Notes: generated by a model from the letters alone, not told the origin. Counted from the stretch's first letter, positions 11,572 to 25,499 are shown. The stretch is DNA of 64,000 nt from Paramormyrops kingsleyae (GCF_048594095.1 NC_132810.1:2457001-2521000); one strand, 5' to 3'. A program made the numbers and translations.

Positions 11572-13630
11572 GGCCCCTCCCACTCCCGAGAACCCTGCTG
11601 TAGAGACAAGTACCTGCAACGCTGCGCCCCCATTTGGGGGAGTTAACTGCTGAACCTCTCTGGATCTCTTTCAATAGCACCACCTTCTGGATGATTTTGG
11701 AATAATGTATTTCGTTTACACCTGACCCAACTGTCCTTTCCTTGCATATTTTAGACCATTTTGTATTCTAATCAGATTTTTTTTCCTCTATTTTATGCTT
11801 TTATTTTCACCTTAATTTAACTATCAACATTCCAAATATTTAGCACTTGGTGACAGATGTTTCTGCTGCTGTCGTGTACTGCTATCCTGAAATATTTATA
11901 ATTGTAAATATATATTTTTATGAAGTTTGAGTAAGCAGTAATAGAAAGTGTATGTTTAGGGAATCACACACACACACGCAGAGCCATGTGTCTTCAGTCG
12001 AGATCAAAAGCATTTACTACCTTGAAGCGACGGATGTGTATCAGGTGTGTTTTTTTTTCTCTGTTTGTTTGTTTAATATTTTTCACTTGCATGTTTGCAA
12101 GACTCCACTGAATTTTGAAGGATGGGACTTGAGTGAGACTCATTCACTTTCCAAGTGCTGAAAGAGATTTATGTCTTTAAAAATGCTTGAGACAAGCTTG
12201 AGTACTGAAGAGCCGGTCTCAGTGATGGTTCATTAGTGTCTGCTCGTACCCTTGTTTGCCTGTAACATCGAGCAGCTCTTTTTAATACTCTGTCAATTTC
12301 CGAAAAAGAACAGAAAAAAGTGAACGAATACAGTTACGACTGGAGTCTGAAACTGACGAAGCAATAATTCTGTGTTTCTGTATTAGTATTTGAGTGCTTC
12401 TTGGACCTGGCAGAAGTGTAATAAGCAGTATTGTAGAAATCTGTTTTGTTAATGGGTGAAATCAGAGTTAATCAGTCTATCGGTGATGTTTGCCCTAGCA
12501 ATGCGTTAGCCTTTATAGTTCACCAAATTATATTAGGAGTCTATTAGGATGTTTTTTGAGTCACTTTTCCAGATTTCAGTTACTTCCCCTTTTCAAGCTG
12601 AGTGATGTACAACTTTAAAATGAGAAATGTATTTTGGAAGTTGTATATTTTGATTTGAAGAGTACATATGTACACAAGCAGTTTTGTGAATGTATGTGTG
12701 GGGGAAAATTTGCATTAGTGTGCTCTTGAAGTGTGCGTGAATGTGTGTGTGCATGCATGTGTGTGCGTGCGTGTGTGAATGCGTGTGCGTGCGTGAATGT
12801 GTGTGCTTGCATGTGTGTGCGTGCGTGTGTGAATGTGTACATACCGGTACCAGCTGCTGAGAGTCAGTGGTGCTGTAGTGTACTTTAGCTTGGGGGGGGG
12901 GGGGGACTTTCTGTCATTCTCAGCGCATTTGTACTGATTAGAACAAATGCAGTGCCCATAAAGTTATGGCAGAATGATATTGTAGACCAGTGATGGGCAG
13001 GCCTGACTCTGTACTGTTAAGCACCTATGTTTATGTTTCCTTCCTTCCAAGTCAGAATTTTATTTGTCATGCTGATGTGTGTCCATGTAAACTGTAAATC
13101 AGGCGTGTTAGACGTATGCAGGTTTGAAACGTCCTCATTAGTTACACAGTTTTGACATTTTCCATTTTGAATTGCAAAAAAAAAGCAATAAGTCACCGAT
13201 AGTTAGGGCTGTGTTTTAAAATGAAACCCTGCGTAGGTCCCTTAGGGTGTCTGACACTCCTGGCTTGAAGTTTTGATGGACTCTTCCATAATCTTGCTGG
13301 TTTTCCCTGTAAGCATGGCTGGCTAGACCGCGTGAAGGAGGTATCCTACATACATTGATGTGGAAATCTTAGATATCTTCCTGTACAAATTGCACCACTA
13401 GGTTGTCATTTCTTTTTTTTTTCTTGTCCCACCCCCATCTTCCTCCCTGTCCATGGTGGAATCACTGGCCTCCCAGGGAGGGAGGGAGGGAGGGAGGCGT
13501 TCAGTCCCTGCCTGTATGTGATGTAGATATGAGCCATTTAACTGGAAGTAGAACTAATGAATGTAAAGAACTGTATTAAATCACTGCTCCTTTTTTGTAT
13601 GAAGTAAATTAAAGACCAGAATGATAGTCC
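11572..13630 (+). other. pals1 (mpp5): pals1 3' UTR
   Basis: No coding exon follows the TGA at 11569-11571. The stretch is AT-rich with long T runs, a complex GT/TGCG tract at about 12725-12840, a G run at 12893-12905 and a GGGA tract at about 13478-13497. ATTAAA poly(A) signals at 13575-13580 and 13608-13613 suggest an end near 13630. This is inference: no transcript data are available, and shorter 3' ends are possible. Confidence 0.6.
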
Positions 13631-14599
13631 TTCACTGCTATTAATTTTTCTTAGCATTTTCTTTTTCTTTCAACAACGTGCGTCTCAAACACCTGTGTGT
13701 TTTGCTTTAACCCGCTTTTCTGATTGGATGAAACGGTTCCTTTTCGGATGACGTTTATCAGTATTCTTTAACAGCCAGCCAGGCTTATTTTACTAATTGG
13801 ATAGAAATTGGCATCATATAGGGTTCCACCTGGATGGGGGTTGGAAAGGCTGCAGTAGAGCTTTAAACTCCCCCGACAGCCTTTCTTAGTCTGAAAAGTT
13901 GTCTGTCCGGTCCTGGGTGGCTGAGCATGCTTTGACGGAAACCCACTCCCAACGGCTAGTTAACCATGCTATTTTTACTGTTTGTTTTTCACACTGCAAC
14001 CTCCATTTTCCTCCCACCATCTAACAAGATGCCTTTTAGGTGGATTTCTCCAGTGTTTTGTGACTTTATTGACAGGCCCTAGACTTCCATGTAATATAAA
14101 CACTTGTGGGAAATTAACTGAGAAGGCCAAAGCGAAGGTTGAGGTCAGTGCAGTCCAGGTCCCTATTTATACATTTGCATACATAGGATTTCCCCCATAG
14201 CAAGATTTTATAGCCATAACAAACCAGTACAGATATACACGTGGTTTTATTTGTACTGTGTATTCTTTGATGACAAAATCAGCATCAGAAATCATGGCAG
14301 GAATGAGACTTAGTTCATGCTACCACAGGGTTTTGTTAGTCATTTGCTGGTTTAACCTAACAGCAAGTAGGTTAACCTAGTGTGACTATGCAATCTCTTA
14401 CTCTGTGGATTTTAATGAGCCGATTCACAGCAGTGATACAGAGCAAACCGACGAGACACTTCAACAAGAACAAACTGAGTTCTATTAACTCAATTAATAT
14501 TCAGAAGTTACTAAACCCAGTAATTAAATAGCAAATACAAAGTCACATTCTATACATAAACACCCTGAGAAAATCATTAAAGAACATAATGCTTAACAT

Positions 14600-15252
14600 G
14601 ATGTCTGCAATTTATTTTTTTTTTACCCTAAAAATATGCAATACAGTTTAGATCCTAGCTGTTGTAAAGTTAAAGGTAATGGTTTGCAAATACTACTTTT
14701 AACTATTTCACAAAAACTGAGTAACTTCGTAGTTCCTATTTTCAAAGAATGCACATGAAAACAGCACTTTGATTTGGGTCTTTAGAATACTTCAGGAACC
14801 AGACGACAAGCACGAAACCACAGGACCTAAACTGCAGTCTCGTCCTTGGGAACTGCATTAAGTTTGCACAGTCGAATATCCACCAACAAAATCGGGTAAA
14901 CGAGATCTGTAAGGCATGCATGTTATGAATGAACGCCCAGCCCATAACAATTGTGCAAATTTTTCAAATAAATACTACAATCTCTACTAATCCTTTTTGG
15001 TATTCTCAACCATACCTTTAGTACAAAGCTCCATTGTAGCTCTTTCCCAAAAGCAATACAGTATATTAATGTTTTCCCTGCACAATCAGAAATTACATCA
15101 AAGCTTGGATCACACATGGAATACGCCTAGTTATAACGACAAAATAACCATGAGGTACTAGATGCCAAAAAAGGGTTAACTTTCTCCCCAGTACAGACAC
15201 TCAGGGGCGTTAAATAGAGCACTGATCATGGGGTACACATGGTAGCAGACGT
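14600..15252 (-). other. atp6v1d: probable atp6v1d 3' UTR
   Basis: Downstream of the stop on the minus strand the first clear AATAAA signal is the complement of tttatt at 14611-14616, which would give a 3' UTR of about 650 nt. A second signal lies at 14246-14251. The remainder to 13630 is a short spacer between the two convergent genes, in which I see no gene. Confidence 0.45.
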
Positions 15253-18025
15253 TCATTCAAAGAGCAAGTCCTCGTCCGCCTCTTCCTTGAACAGGTTTGC
15301 AGGTTCAGCTATGGGCCCCAGTTTGGCCAGACGCGCTGCCATCTCCTTTTCTGCTCGCTCTCTGACCTGCTTCTTCTTCTCCTGGATCTTCTTCAGCCTG
15401 TTGACAGATTAAAGTCAATAGCGATCTGAAGCAGATGCAGGAAAGCGGGAAGAATGTTGGAAGGGATGAAGAGAGCTGGCTTGCCTGTAGAACTCCTCTC
15501 GCTCCCTCTCGTCCAGCTCAGAGACGATGTACGTCAGGGTACGCTCAATCCGGGGAATGATTACTATAAACAGACAGACAGGTGAGTGCTGAGGGCTGAG
15601 GCAAATGAAGCTAGAATATTCCTTGTTATTTTTCATGTCTGTTTACTTCAGCTGGTAAATTGCTCATGGCTGGAAAGCAAGCTATTAAAATGCTAAATCA
15701 GTCTCCTAACAATGAATAAACGCCAGTATGCTGCATTCAGTATCGAATTGAGTTGAATAATGTGAGACTGCTGTTTGCCCAATGGCTTCTCAATACCTCA
15801 TTTGCTGCTTTGCTGTGTTTTGTGTTATAGCCTCATTTCCGGGGGCTTCCTGTCCCCTACCAGGCTTACCGTGCTCGATGGCGTTCACACGACGGTTGGT
15901 GATCTTAATGGCCTCATCCAAAGTGACAAATGAAGTCTGAAGATAAATAAGGTATAAATCAGGCACTTTATTCATCCCCCAAGGAGGAAACTGGAGGAAA
16001 CTTTTCATCGACAGGAAACTTGAATGTATTCCGCTACACCTTCACATAAAAATACTTTTCAACTGACATATGTAAATGAAGTCGTTATTTTAATGTTTGT
16101 GTATATGCATAATTGATTAAAACAGATCGGTGTTAAATATATGCAAATTCATGGCAGAAATACGGCCTAAAGTTGACCACATCCATCTTTGAGTCTTTCA
16201 TGCAGAAAATGGTGCATTTGAGTATCTATAAAGAAATAAACTCTGGTGGAAAGGAGGGAGGGACGGAACTGAGGCTTCTAACCTGAAGTGATGCCAGCTC
16301 TACCAGGAGCTCTACAGCCTTGGCGAAGTTCCTCTTCAGCCTGGCAAGCTGTTCTCCTCCCCTGGCCAGACCAGTCAGTTCGTAGCCTAGGATGAAGGGT
16401 TATTCTTGCAGTATTGGAACTGCATACCAATTCTAGCATTTTCTTAGATGCCAATAATGTAGCCAGACCATTTCTATTGCATATTAATAGCTTGCAGCCA
16501 AAACACTGCAATTTAAAATCTCGAGACATGCTGCGATGTTTTTAAACACCGTGCAGCTGTGAACGTGATGGGAAGCGAAGTCCTGTGTCACGGCACTTAC
16601 TGTCCCCTCCTTCCTGATAGTGTTCAAACACCGGCAGGGTGACACCTGTCAAAGCACAACAGCACAGCAGGTATGTGCTCAAGAGGCAAGTGCTGCAAAC
16701 CTTAGCGATTATGCAACATGAGGGTAATGTGTCAGTGCATCACCTGCTACATTGTCCTTCTTCGCCCTGACCTTCACCTGCGCCTTATTGACATTCTGGA
16801 TCACCGTGGCACTGAAGAAGAAAAAAAAAGCCACCATGTGTGATCATTGGTCACATTCAGCGGGACTAAATCCTAACAGCCACATGACGCTCGGAAAATA
16901 ATATCGTGGAGAGATTTCAAATTCTGCTTGGCTTTGCATTTCACCTGAAATCACCGGCCGCAAACTTGGCTTCGGCCAACGAGAAGGCCGCCTCCCTCAT
17001 CACTTCACCCATCAAAGTTTTGGTCTGGAAAGAAACAGGAACAACAGGTACCAAGACGTGTTTATCATTGTGCATTAATGTGGGTGGGAGTTCTGGGGGT
17101 CTGCTTGCACACCTCGATGATTTTACGCAGTATCTGACGGAAGCGCATTGACAGGGCATCTGCTTTCTTCTTCAGCAGGTTTCGACCAGTCTGTGCACCT
17201 TTCAAACGGGCCTTCATGATGGTTTGTGCCCTGGAACAACAAATTGCGGATTGAGAGATAAAATTTCCTTTATAAATATCTGTTATTAAATCTGGTTGAT
17301 CAACTTTAGATTTTTAAGTACCTTCTACCTCCTGTATGTTGCTTTGAAAAAAAAATATCATCCGGCAAATAAAGAAACATTAATCGATCTATCTTTCAAC
17401 CATTTATCTTGATCTGGGCCTGGAGTCTATCCCAGAATGCACACGGTTAGGTAGAGCCTGGACAGAATGCCTATCCGTCTCACATTATAGGTAACTGAGA
17501 AAGGTCAAGAGCCTGTCTTTGGACTGTAAGAGGAAACCTGCGCGACATTAGGTGAACATGTAAACGTTATAGGGCTGTAAAGCAGCGGTGGTAATTAAGT
17601 TCTGCGCAACCACAAGTAAACTTGTCATGTTCAATTCTATTAAATTACTTTTGTAACTAGACTTTATTTTTATAATATAAGACATTGAAAACCGTCTCCT
17701 GCAATTGCACCGCAAAGTTTTTATTCGCGTTCCATGGAAATATAGCTGCTTATGATCACATGGCTTATGAACAATCCTTCCTCTTTCGTTAGGACATACG
17801 CTTCCAACATAAGGTCATCCTAATTACTTTAACTTCATACTTCATAACCTACTATAGCCAATACCGATGTAATGACATCGGTTAATTCAATATAGATTTA
17901 AAAATGTACTGCACAAGGGAAACGCTCACATGGCAGCTACTATTAAACAAAATACTACCGATTAAATAAATAAGATTTACTCACATTCGAGATGGAAATA
18001 CCTCGACCCTGTCTTTTCCTGACAT
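15253..18025 (-). CDS. atp6v1d: V-type proton ATPase subunit D, complete, nine coding exons
   Basis: Exons on the minus strand, in order: 18025-17985, 17230-17113, 17024-16945, 16811-16744, 16645-16601, 16386-16283, 15936-15870, 15563-15485, 15397-15253 (TGA). The summed length of 747 nt gives 248 residues, against 247 in human. The start is MSGKDRVEVFPSRM, and recognisable blocks are MGEVMREAAFSLAEAKF, ELTGLARGGEQL, TSFVTLDEAIKITNRRVNAI and the ending DEDLLFE. Subunit D is the central rotor shaft of the V1 sector, coupling ATP hydrolysis in A3B3 to the membrane ring; its long helical N- and C-terminal parts form a coiled coil. All donors are GT except that of exon 8, which reads AG|GCAAGC (a GC-AG intron). 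The gene converges with pals1, as in human. Confidence 0.96.
17391..17620. mobile_element. degenerate SINE/LINE-tail fragment
   Basis: The order gggcctggagtctatcccag, then ggactgtaagaggaaacctg, matches the widespread fish repeat tail that also appears near 21537-21990 and 31340-31480. It lies in atp6v1d intron 1 (17231-17984). No open frame. The family assignment is from memory of such tails. Confidence 0.5.
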
Positions 18026-18249
18026 TTTCAATGTAGTAAAACAATATCGAACAGTCAGACCTCGAAGAGTTAAACTAATGAATTAAAATGGGAAGCTTTT
18101 CATACGATTATGACCGATGCACCGTTTTACTGCCGATTAGTGTAAGAAGCAGTTATTCGGAACACCGACCGTTACAGACAGAAATATTACGAGCGAATTC
18201 AAGGTACATGCGACCTCTGCAGATAAACACGGCTATCGAGGCGTGATGT

Positions 18250-18283
18250 GTCACGTGACCGGTCATATGCGCTGTCACATGAC
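18250..18283 (-). promoter_or_regulatory. paired CLEAR/E-box motifs upstream of atp6v1d
   Basis: The perfect palindrome GTCACGTGAC occupies 18250-18259. A second ten-mer with one central change, GTCACATGAC, occupies 18274-18283. They lie 225-258 bp upstream of the atp6v1d ATG. GTCACGTGAC is the core of the CLEAR element bound by TFEB/TFE3/MITF, and V-ATPase subunit genes are known members of that network. The match is direct; the regulatory role is inference from family knowledge. Confidence 0.6.
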
Positions 18284-21200
18284 CTTCAAATAAAATCGGT
18301 AGTATGGATACATTTAAAGGACAGTTATTAATTACATTAGTACTGTCCCATAACAATAGTATGACGTTTACTGCAGACATGGAGGGGCATAAAAGATAAT
18401 GAAACCAAAAATAACAGGAGGAAAATTTAAAAATCACATGCAAATAATGGAAAATAAAAGGAGTAAAGAGGAAAATGAAACAAAAAAAGGATATCAGTCT
18501 CCTTCATTAAATATCTAAATATGACTTCCGAAGATTAAAGTTCTTTTAGTTATTAAAGTAAAAGGTTTACAGGACTGCGCAAAGTGGTGTGGTATGACGC
18601 ACTACCGTAATACACCGCGTTATTGTACTAACAAAAACCATTTCTTCACCTGACATTAACCAATTTTCAAGAACCAAGGATGACACTTGATTATAATTAG
18701 ACATAATTCAAGATATGATATTCCAGCATACGATTTATAAAATAATGAAGTATTTTTTTGTGGATCATCTCTTTCAAATGTAAGAAATTTAATTAAGCAC
18801 CCAAAAATCTCATTATAGTTTACTTGAAATAAAATAAAATTCGTATGTTTAATAACAACAGTCAATTTTAATGGTAGGGGGATGAAAGACCAGACAAAGT
18901 TCAAGTCACAGGTGTATTCGTATTGTATTCGTAACAAGGATTAATACAATAAAACATAAACATTCACACATCGAGGATCCACAACATAATGCAGGATTGC
19001 CAACTTTGGTCAGCTGGCTGGCGTGAGATTTCAATTCGAGACAAGTCTGTACACGCATTTACATCGATGTATGAGTTTTATTACCTTGTTAATAGTCTGT
19101 AGGGTTTGCAAACTACCCCAACGGGTTGATACAACTAATTTTAGGTTCATGATGGAATAATATAGATTTGCCGTAAGATTCCTTCCGTGAGCGTGAGAGT
19201 CTGAAAGCGTGCGTTTCAGGAGCTGCTAGCCCTGACAGTGACAGAGACGGTGAAGCTTGGTGGAGGGATGGTTTGCTAAGGTGGCACCTCCTCAGAAGAT
19301 GGCGCTCTAGGCAGCCGCCTATGTCATTTAATGGGTGGAGATGAACTGGGTTCACCTGGGCTCACCTGTTTAATAAGGTAAATTTCTATGGCCATTATTT
19401 ACCTGTTTTGTAGAATTCTTAAAAAATGCAATTTCCATCCACCAATACTGCACCCACACATCAGCTAAATGTGATAACAAAAGGACTTTATAAAGCTAGC
19501 TGTGCTGGGCGAATCAGACACACGCCACTTTAAACTTTCCTTCCAATGAATTACCACACATTGATGTGACGAACGCAATCCGCATGTTGAAATGTAGCTT
19601 TACAAATCCCCAGAGTACTGACAGCTCAAACAGATGAGTAACCTTGGCTATATTACTGGTTTTACCAGTCCTGCGAGGACTAATTGTTGCTTACTGTCTA
19701 TTTGTTTACCGAGCGCTTCCCCCGCTTTCCCCCGAGCTTTGGGCACAGGGCATGTGGTTGCCGATCCGAGGGCGATCGAAGATATCCCAGCGTCTGTCTT
19801 CGCAAAATACTCTCTGGCATTTCTAAATTTGCTTTCCTCCCCGACTTCTGATGCTCTGATTTGGCAACCTGTTTGATTTGCATCTGGGTCCCTTGTTCCG
19901 AATATCTTATTATAGGTAAAGGGTACCCCCCATAGCTCGGCAAATTTAATCATACATAACTTTAAAATTAAATCTTATTGACTTTAATACGCATGTTAAA
20001 AATAGCATTTTCATCTGAGCAGCAGGGGGTGCAATTGCACCACTGGTTATACGGTCTATGAGATTATGGAATCAGGTGACTTTTGTCGATGGTAATTTCA
20101 TTAATATTGGTAGCTGATGAGGAATGACCGGAGTAGGCAGGAGCTGAGAGCCCAAGGACAGTGGCGACTTCGACTCAACTATAAATCTGCTTTGAGGAAA
20201 GAATGCCGACCAGTGCCTCATAATTGAAGACCAAGACTTCCAGTAACAACTTTTTTACCTTATCATGTATTAGCGCTTCAAAAAATATGAGACTGTAGCC
20301 CATTACGGTAACCTTTTAACCAAATAATAGCCAGTTGTACCAATAAATAATAAAATTGCACATGTGACAAGAGGACTATGAAGTTGTTGTGCTCCATTAT
20401 TTTCTAAATCTTATCACAGATTTTCACCTTTGTTTTACTTGTTTCCAATTTGGCACCTAAGCCGTTTCACATCCTCATCTATCCTTCCCCATTTTCACAC
20501 TTAGTCATCCTTTGTCTACAGTTGAAGAGATGGTGATTAGGAGGGGATCCCCTTTCAATCAAAACACTACAACACTTATTTTGCTGGCATGCTTAATGAT
20601 CAACATGCTGACAGGTGAATTTGTATTTGTTGAATTCTATTCTTATCGAAGCTCATTCTGCAGTGGCAAATCAGAGAGGAAGTCTCACTCATCATCATCG
20701 CTCCATTCAGAGAGAGATTTGAAACGTTGCAGTGTTTTTTGACTGTGGTGTCACCTGGTTTCTCACTTGATGTCCAAACAGGTAATAAGTAGATCATCTG
20801 AGCATAAAGTCCTCCAGTTCTGTTGCTTAATGTATTTCAAATCATTAAAGACCCAGTCTGATAAAAAATTATCTGCAGGTGTTAGTTTAACTAGATTTGT
20901 CTTTTTTTTTTGGTCAGTTGTTTTTATTATTTATTTATTGTGTTCTAATTCTGCGGTGCAAATAAACAAATTGCATATGTTAACAACAAAATATTTATTT
21001 CAGATTTTTTGTGTTGGAGAATTGGTGCATTGTCAGAATCAAACTGTTGAGGTGCCAGTATTTTTCACCAGAGTATTTTCAGTTTCGTGAGGGATATTAA
21101 TAACCCTCTGAGTGCCTTTGTCAATTAAAATTTGCCCTTCGCTGCTTCTGCTGTATATTTTGATAACTGTATGTGTGACCTGTACCAAAGGCAGGTAGAA

Positions 21201-21519
21201 AAAAGTAATGACCAGCAGGTGTAGTCGTTTAGCGGACCACGGCCCGCATCCAGACCGAAACACAATGTAATCCGGACAGTACGATCGATTGCTCTCCCCC
21301 CCACTCGATGAACTGCTCAAGCAGTGGACTTTGGCTTTATATAGCTGGTGGAATTTGGACCTTGGGGGGAAACAATCAACCCCTGACCAATAGGATATAT
21401 TGACAAATAAACATAGGGATGACGCATTGTCCCATGTGATGTAAAATCTTCTTGAATCATTTTGATAAATACAGTGTAATACATAGTGTAATACTGAGAC
21501 TTTGGTTGTTCTGTGTTTA

Positions 21520-21990
21520 ATGTCTATCCATTTCCACAGCGCTTATCCAGTGCAGGGTTATGGTGATCCTTCTGGACATGAAAAATGTTTAAAATTACTT
21601 CAGCAAAGCTGGTTTGTGGTTTTATGACAGTGTTTTTGAATATAGAATTTCCTGACTTGCTATTATCTATAATTTCCATTTCTGGATGCTGGGATGTTCC
21701 ATCCGTTCATTTTCCATGGTCTCTTGCCCTGATAGGACCACTATCCTGCAGAGTTTAGCAAGCAAGGCAGTGTACATCCTGCATGGAAAGACTCATTACA
21801 GGGGAATTAACACACACCATATTTGCCCATATATCTGTTTTGAATTGTACAGAAATATGTGCACCCCCCAACACCACAGGGAGATCATGCAAACTCCACA
21901 CACATGGAGCCGTGGTGGAGACTTCAGCCCTAGTCCCAGAGGTGTGAGGCGACAGTGCTAACTACTGCACCACTGTGCCACCCCCAGGCT
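21520..21990. mobile_element. SINE/LINE-tail repeat
   Basis: Blocks tccatttccacagcgcttat, then gggagatcatgcaaactcca and gcaccactgtgccaccccc, are in the order typical of a very common fish interspersed repeat. The middle is diverged. Related pieces lie at 17391-17620, 31340-31480 and, in reverse orientation, 41820-41945. Confidence 0.6.
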
Positions 21991-22264
21991 ACTCCTGATG
22001 AAAGTAAAGTGGTACCAAAGTTGTATGTTAATAATACTTATGTGTTTTGTTTTAATTGATTGTTTTTTCTTTGTTCATGTTTAAAACTAATGCATTTGAA
22101 GCAGCACTGGCTGTCCAGACTGTTTTTCATTTGTGGTCCCTGGTTTACAGCCCCCCCCCCTTCCAGAGAGTGTCCTCTTTGAGTTAAGATAATATGACCA
22201 AAGCCATCAACTCCCTGTATGGTCGGGTGGTGGTTCTCCAAACGGAACACGGATGAGTCTATGT

Positions 22265-22348
22265 CAGTGTTTCCCAGCCCGGTCCTCGCGGAACCCCAGC
22301 TGGTCTGGACTGTGTGCGAGTCCCTGAGGACCAGGTTGGGAGACACTG
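22265..22348. mobile_element. 84-bp hAT-type MITE
   Basis: The ends CAGTGTTTCCCAGCCCGGTC and its right-hand counterpart (reverse complement CAGTGTCTCCCAACCTGGTC) form a 23-bp inverted repeat with few mismatches. The flanking 8-mers gtctatgt and gtctgcgt agree at six positions. Confidence 0.75.
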
Positions 22349-22403
22349 GTCTGCGTCATCAACACCAGTGAGATAAATAGGGTTACATAGAGGACACCCT
22401 CTT

Positions 22404-22615
22404 TCCTTGCTGAAAGAAAACAGCATAGGCCAGCATGATTTCCATGCTGGTCTATGCCAGTTAGTGCTGGTTTGGTGCCGGTGTAGCTGGTTGAGCAGCA
22501 TTATTCCATTAATGATGCTGGTCAACCAGCACCAAAATGCATATATGCTGGTATAATCACATGCATTATACTGGTCATGCTGGGAGCCAGCTACGCTGCT
22601 CTTTTTTCAGCAGGG
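22404..22615. mobile_element. palindromic MITE with ccagcat/atgctgg repeats
   Basis: The left end ccttgctgaaagaaaacagc pairs with the right end gctgctcttttttcagcagg. The interior is rich in ccagcat and atgctgg, giving extensive foldback potential. It resembles short inverted-repeat elements of fish, but the family was not confirmed. Confidence 0.6.
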
Positions 22616-25499
22616 ATAGAACATCGATCTTTCGAACAGTCCAGTGACTGTCGGTACTGTCATTTCCCCATTCAAAGCTGTACAAAGTGTGCATCTGTTC
22701 CCCATCCCTGCTGATCACTGCTGGCCTTGCTGTCTCATCCCTGTGGGTCTTCGGAGGTTTTCCTGGACACTGACAGTGACCTTTTCTGTGGTCACCTGGG
22801 CATCCTGACAGCTTTGGAACCTCGACATCTTCAGAAGTCCAATACTGCTGGCCGCCGCAACCACACGGGGGTGAGGGATGCACATTTTTCTTCATCACCA
22901 TTGCAGTTTAGCTGCAGCACATAACTAAAGTCTGTCTGCAAATCAGCCCTAGCTATATCATTTTCAAAAGACCTTATTCTGTGGCTTTTGACCCTAGTTT
23001 TCAGTTAAGGTGCCTTTCCTAAGTTCAGTCTGGGCCGTGACATCTCACCATGCTTTGAACCTGTGCTGTGGTGAAAAGAATTAATTTGCACCCTTTGCTA
23101 TAGCACAGGTAATTTAATTGCCTGGTATGGCTCTGCAGTATATGGTGCTGTGTAACTCATAGTGTGAAAACGCAGCAGGGGTGACAGGAACGTGCGACGG
23201 CGGAGCTTGTGGCAGCTGCCCTCAGCGTCCGTGCAGGTGCTGCTCACTGTGAGCTACGGAGCTGGGCATAGAGTCACAGACGCCTAAATTCTGGGTTTGG
23301 GTTAGGACCAGTAGCTTAAATGCAAGGGCGTAACTTTGGGTTGAACATTGGGGGTGTGGAGGTCTCCACCATGGGCAAAAATTATTATTCTGATTATTGA
23401 GGGGTTACCCCCCCCCCCCATCCCCCCTGTAATTTACACCCATTTTTGAGTGTTAAATATTTGTTAATAGATAAAAATTCAATGAGCAGAACTGATTCTT
23501 ATTGCTAATGATAATACTATACAATAGTAATATAGAAATCCCAGATATGATTAGATACTCGTACTGTAGTGTGTTGTATAGTATGTGTGGTCTTCTGATT
23601 GAGAAGCATGAAATGGGATTTGACAGGTCGCTGACCCTGCAATGCACCTGCCAAAATCTTGTCTCTTTCTTCAGTTCTCTTTAATTTACGAATGTAACCA
23701 ACCCACCTACTGCCTCTGTGCCGTCAAGCAAAAGACACAAGGGACATGTTGTAGCATAAAGTGGTGTGAATTAGCCAGGGTAAGGGGTCTCCGGATGTCA
23801 CTTCTCAATGGCAGTCAGCAGGGTGATCTGCTTCTGTGTCGGTGCTACGGCTGATACTCCTCACGCCTGACTTCACATGACGCTGCAGCTGAGGCATCCG
23901 GAGCAGCTCGATCAGCCTTGGAACTTTTCTTCACACTGGTTGAGGTCAACAACCGCCACATCTGGAGGGTATCAGGTGCACGGCCAAGTTCCTCTAAGTG
24001 CACACACCTCTTCATTTTTCTTCTCATTTAATTCCTTTGTTAGTCTTTGGTACACGCTACGAGCATCCTATATATAACAAATTTAAAACAAGAAAGTGAT
24101 CATTAAATAGGCTACCATGTATAATGTCAATATGTAATATTTAAAACTATTTCATTAGACATATTGGTGCTGATGCGATGCAGATCAATTAAAATAATGC
24201 TATATTAGTTGCTTGTGTGGTTTATTGTTCTTACAGCTACCCATGCTAGCCTACGGAGCCCCTTAGGTGTATATTATTTCGTTCAGTTGATCGAATTACT
24301 AATTCGTACCCTCGATTTAGTAAACCGTACCCTCCACACAAACAGTGTGAGACAGGAGTGAAGGCCCCACCTCTGGGCATGTCAGGTGGCTGTGGGTCCC
24401 ACTGAGCCACCAGGCTGTCTGAATGCATTCAGTTTCCGTTGCAGAAGCTTTCAATGTGTAAAATGTCAGCCCATCTAACATAGTAACAATGGGAAATAAT
24501 ACTTCGTCCCCCACTATATGACACGTCAGCCATGTGTGCTCATACCTACCCCTATTCACTCACTCCTCCTAGTCTCATCTGTAAATTTTGACTGTTCCCC
24601 CCCTGCTTCCCTCTTTGTCGAGGAGTCCCCCCTACCAATTCTTGCACTGTATTTGATCAGCAGCATCACGCCCCTTTGTCCTGGGTGGTCTGCTACTCTG
24701 TGGCTTCTTGCTGAAACGCAGCAGTGTCACCATGGCAACCAACAAAAGCATCAAGGGCTTCTATCCAAGGCGTAAGCCACAGTGTGACCTACCCCAAGTT
24801 TTTTTTTTTTTTTTTTACCTGTTTTTTAAGCGTTTCTTTCTTTAATGGTCATCATTGATTGCTATGTAGAGTTTTGGGGCAGGTAAATAGTTACAGAAAT
24901 TAGCAATTTTCAAAGAATTCTACAGTAGATTATAATGACTAATAATTATTTGTTCAATGAGACCGATTTATCAAATCATAAATTCACTATAACAATACAT
25001 TGTATTGAAGTTTATAAATTCGGACCTTTTCGAAATCACATAAAAATGTAGTTTATAATATGATTGATGTATACATGTAATGGCTATTCAGAATTACAGA
25101 TATTATAATTTAGTAGTCTGTAACTATACTGGACTGCTAAGGGGTTTAAAGATGGATGGATGGAAATTCGACAGGTCTGGAAGTAAAACCTATTTCTGAA
25201 TTTCCAATGTCCAAAAATACTGCGCCTGAGGTCATGCGAAATTACGCTCTCAAAATTGGCTTGTTAATATGTCATAATTTTGCATGACGCGCATGAAAGC
25301 GGGTTTAGATTAGAAGCCTGGAAATTATTTATATAAATACAGATTCGATTGTCCACACTAACGTATGTTGTTGCAAGATTTTATCCATCATTAAAATGGT
25401 TCATTTTTAGACCGCTAACTCCCGTCTGAGCAGAGAAATGCTGCCCCTTTAAATTGTAGCGGACAGCCCCTGCCATCAATGGTTCGGAGACCCCGTGTT

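Noticed and set aside
12725..12840. TG/TGCG-rich tract read as a coding frame on the minus strand
   Set aside because: Simple repeat in the pals1 3' UTR; the encoded His/Thr/Ala run is an artefact.
22575..22924. Open frames on both strands as a small gene
   Set aside because: No homology recognised, no splice support, and they start within MITE sequence.
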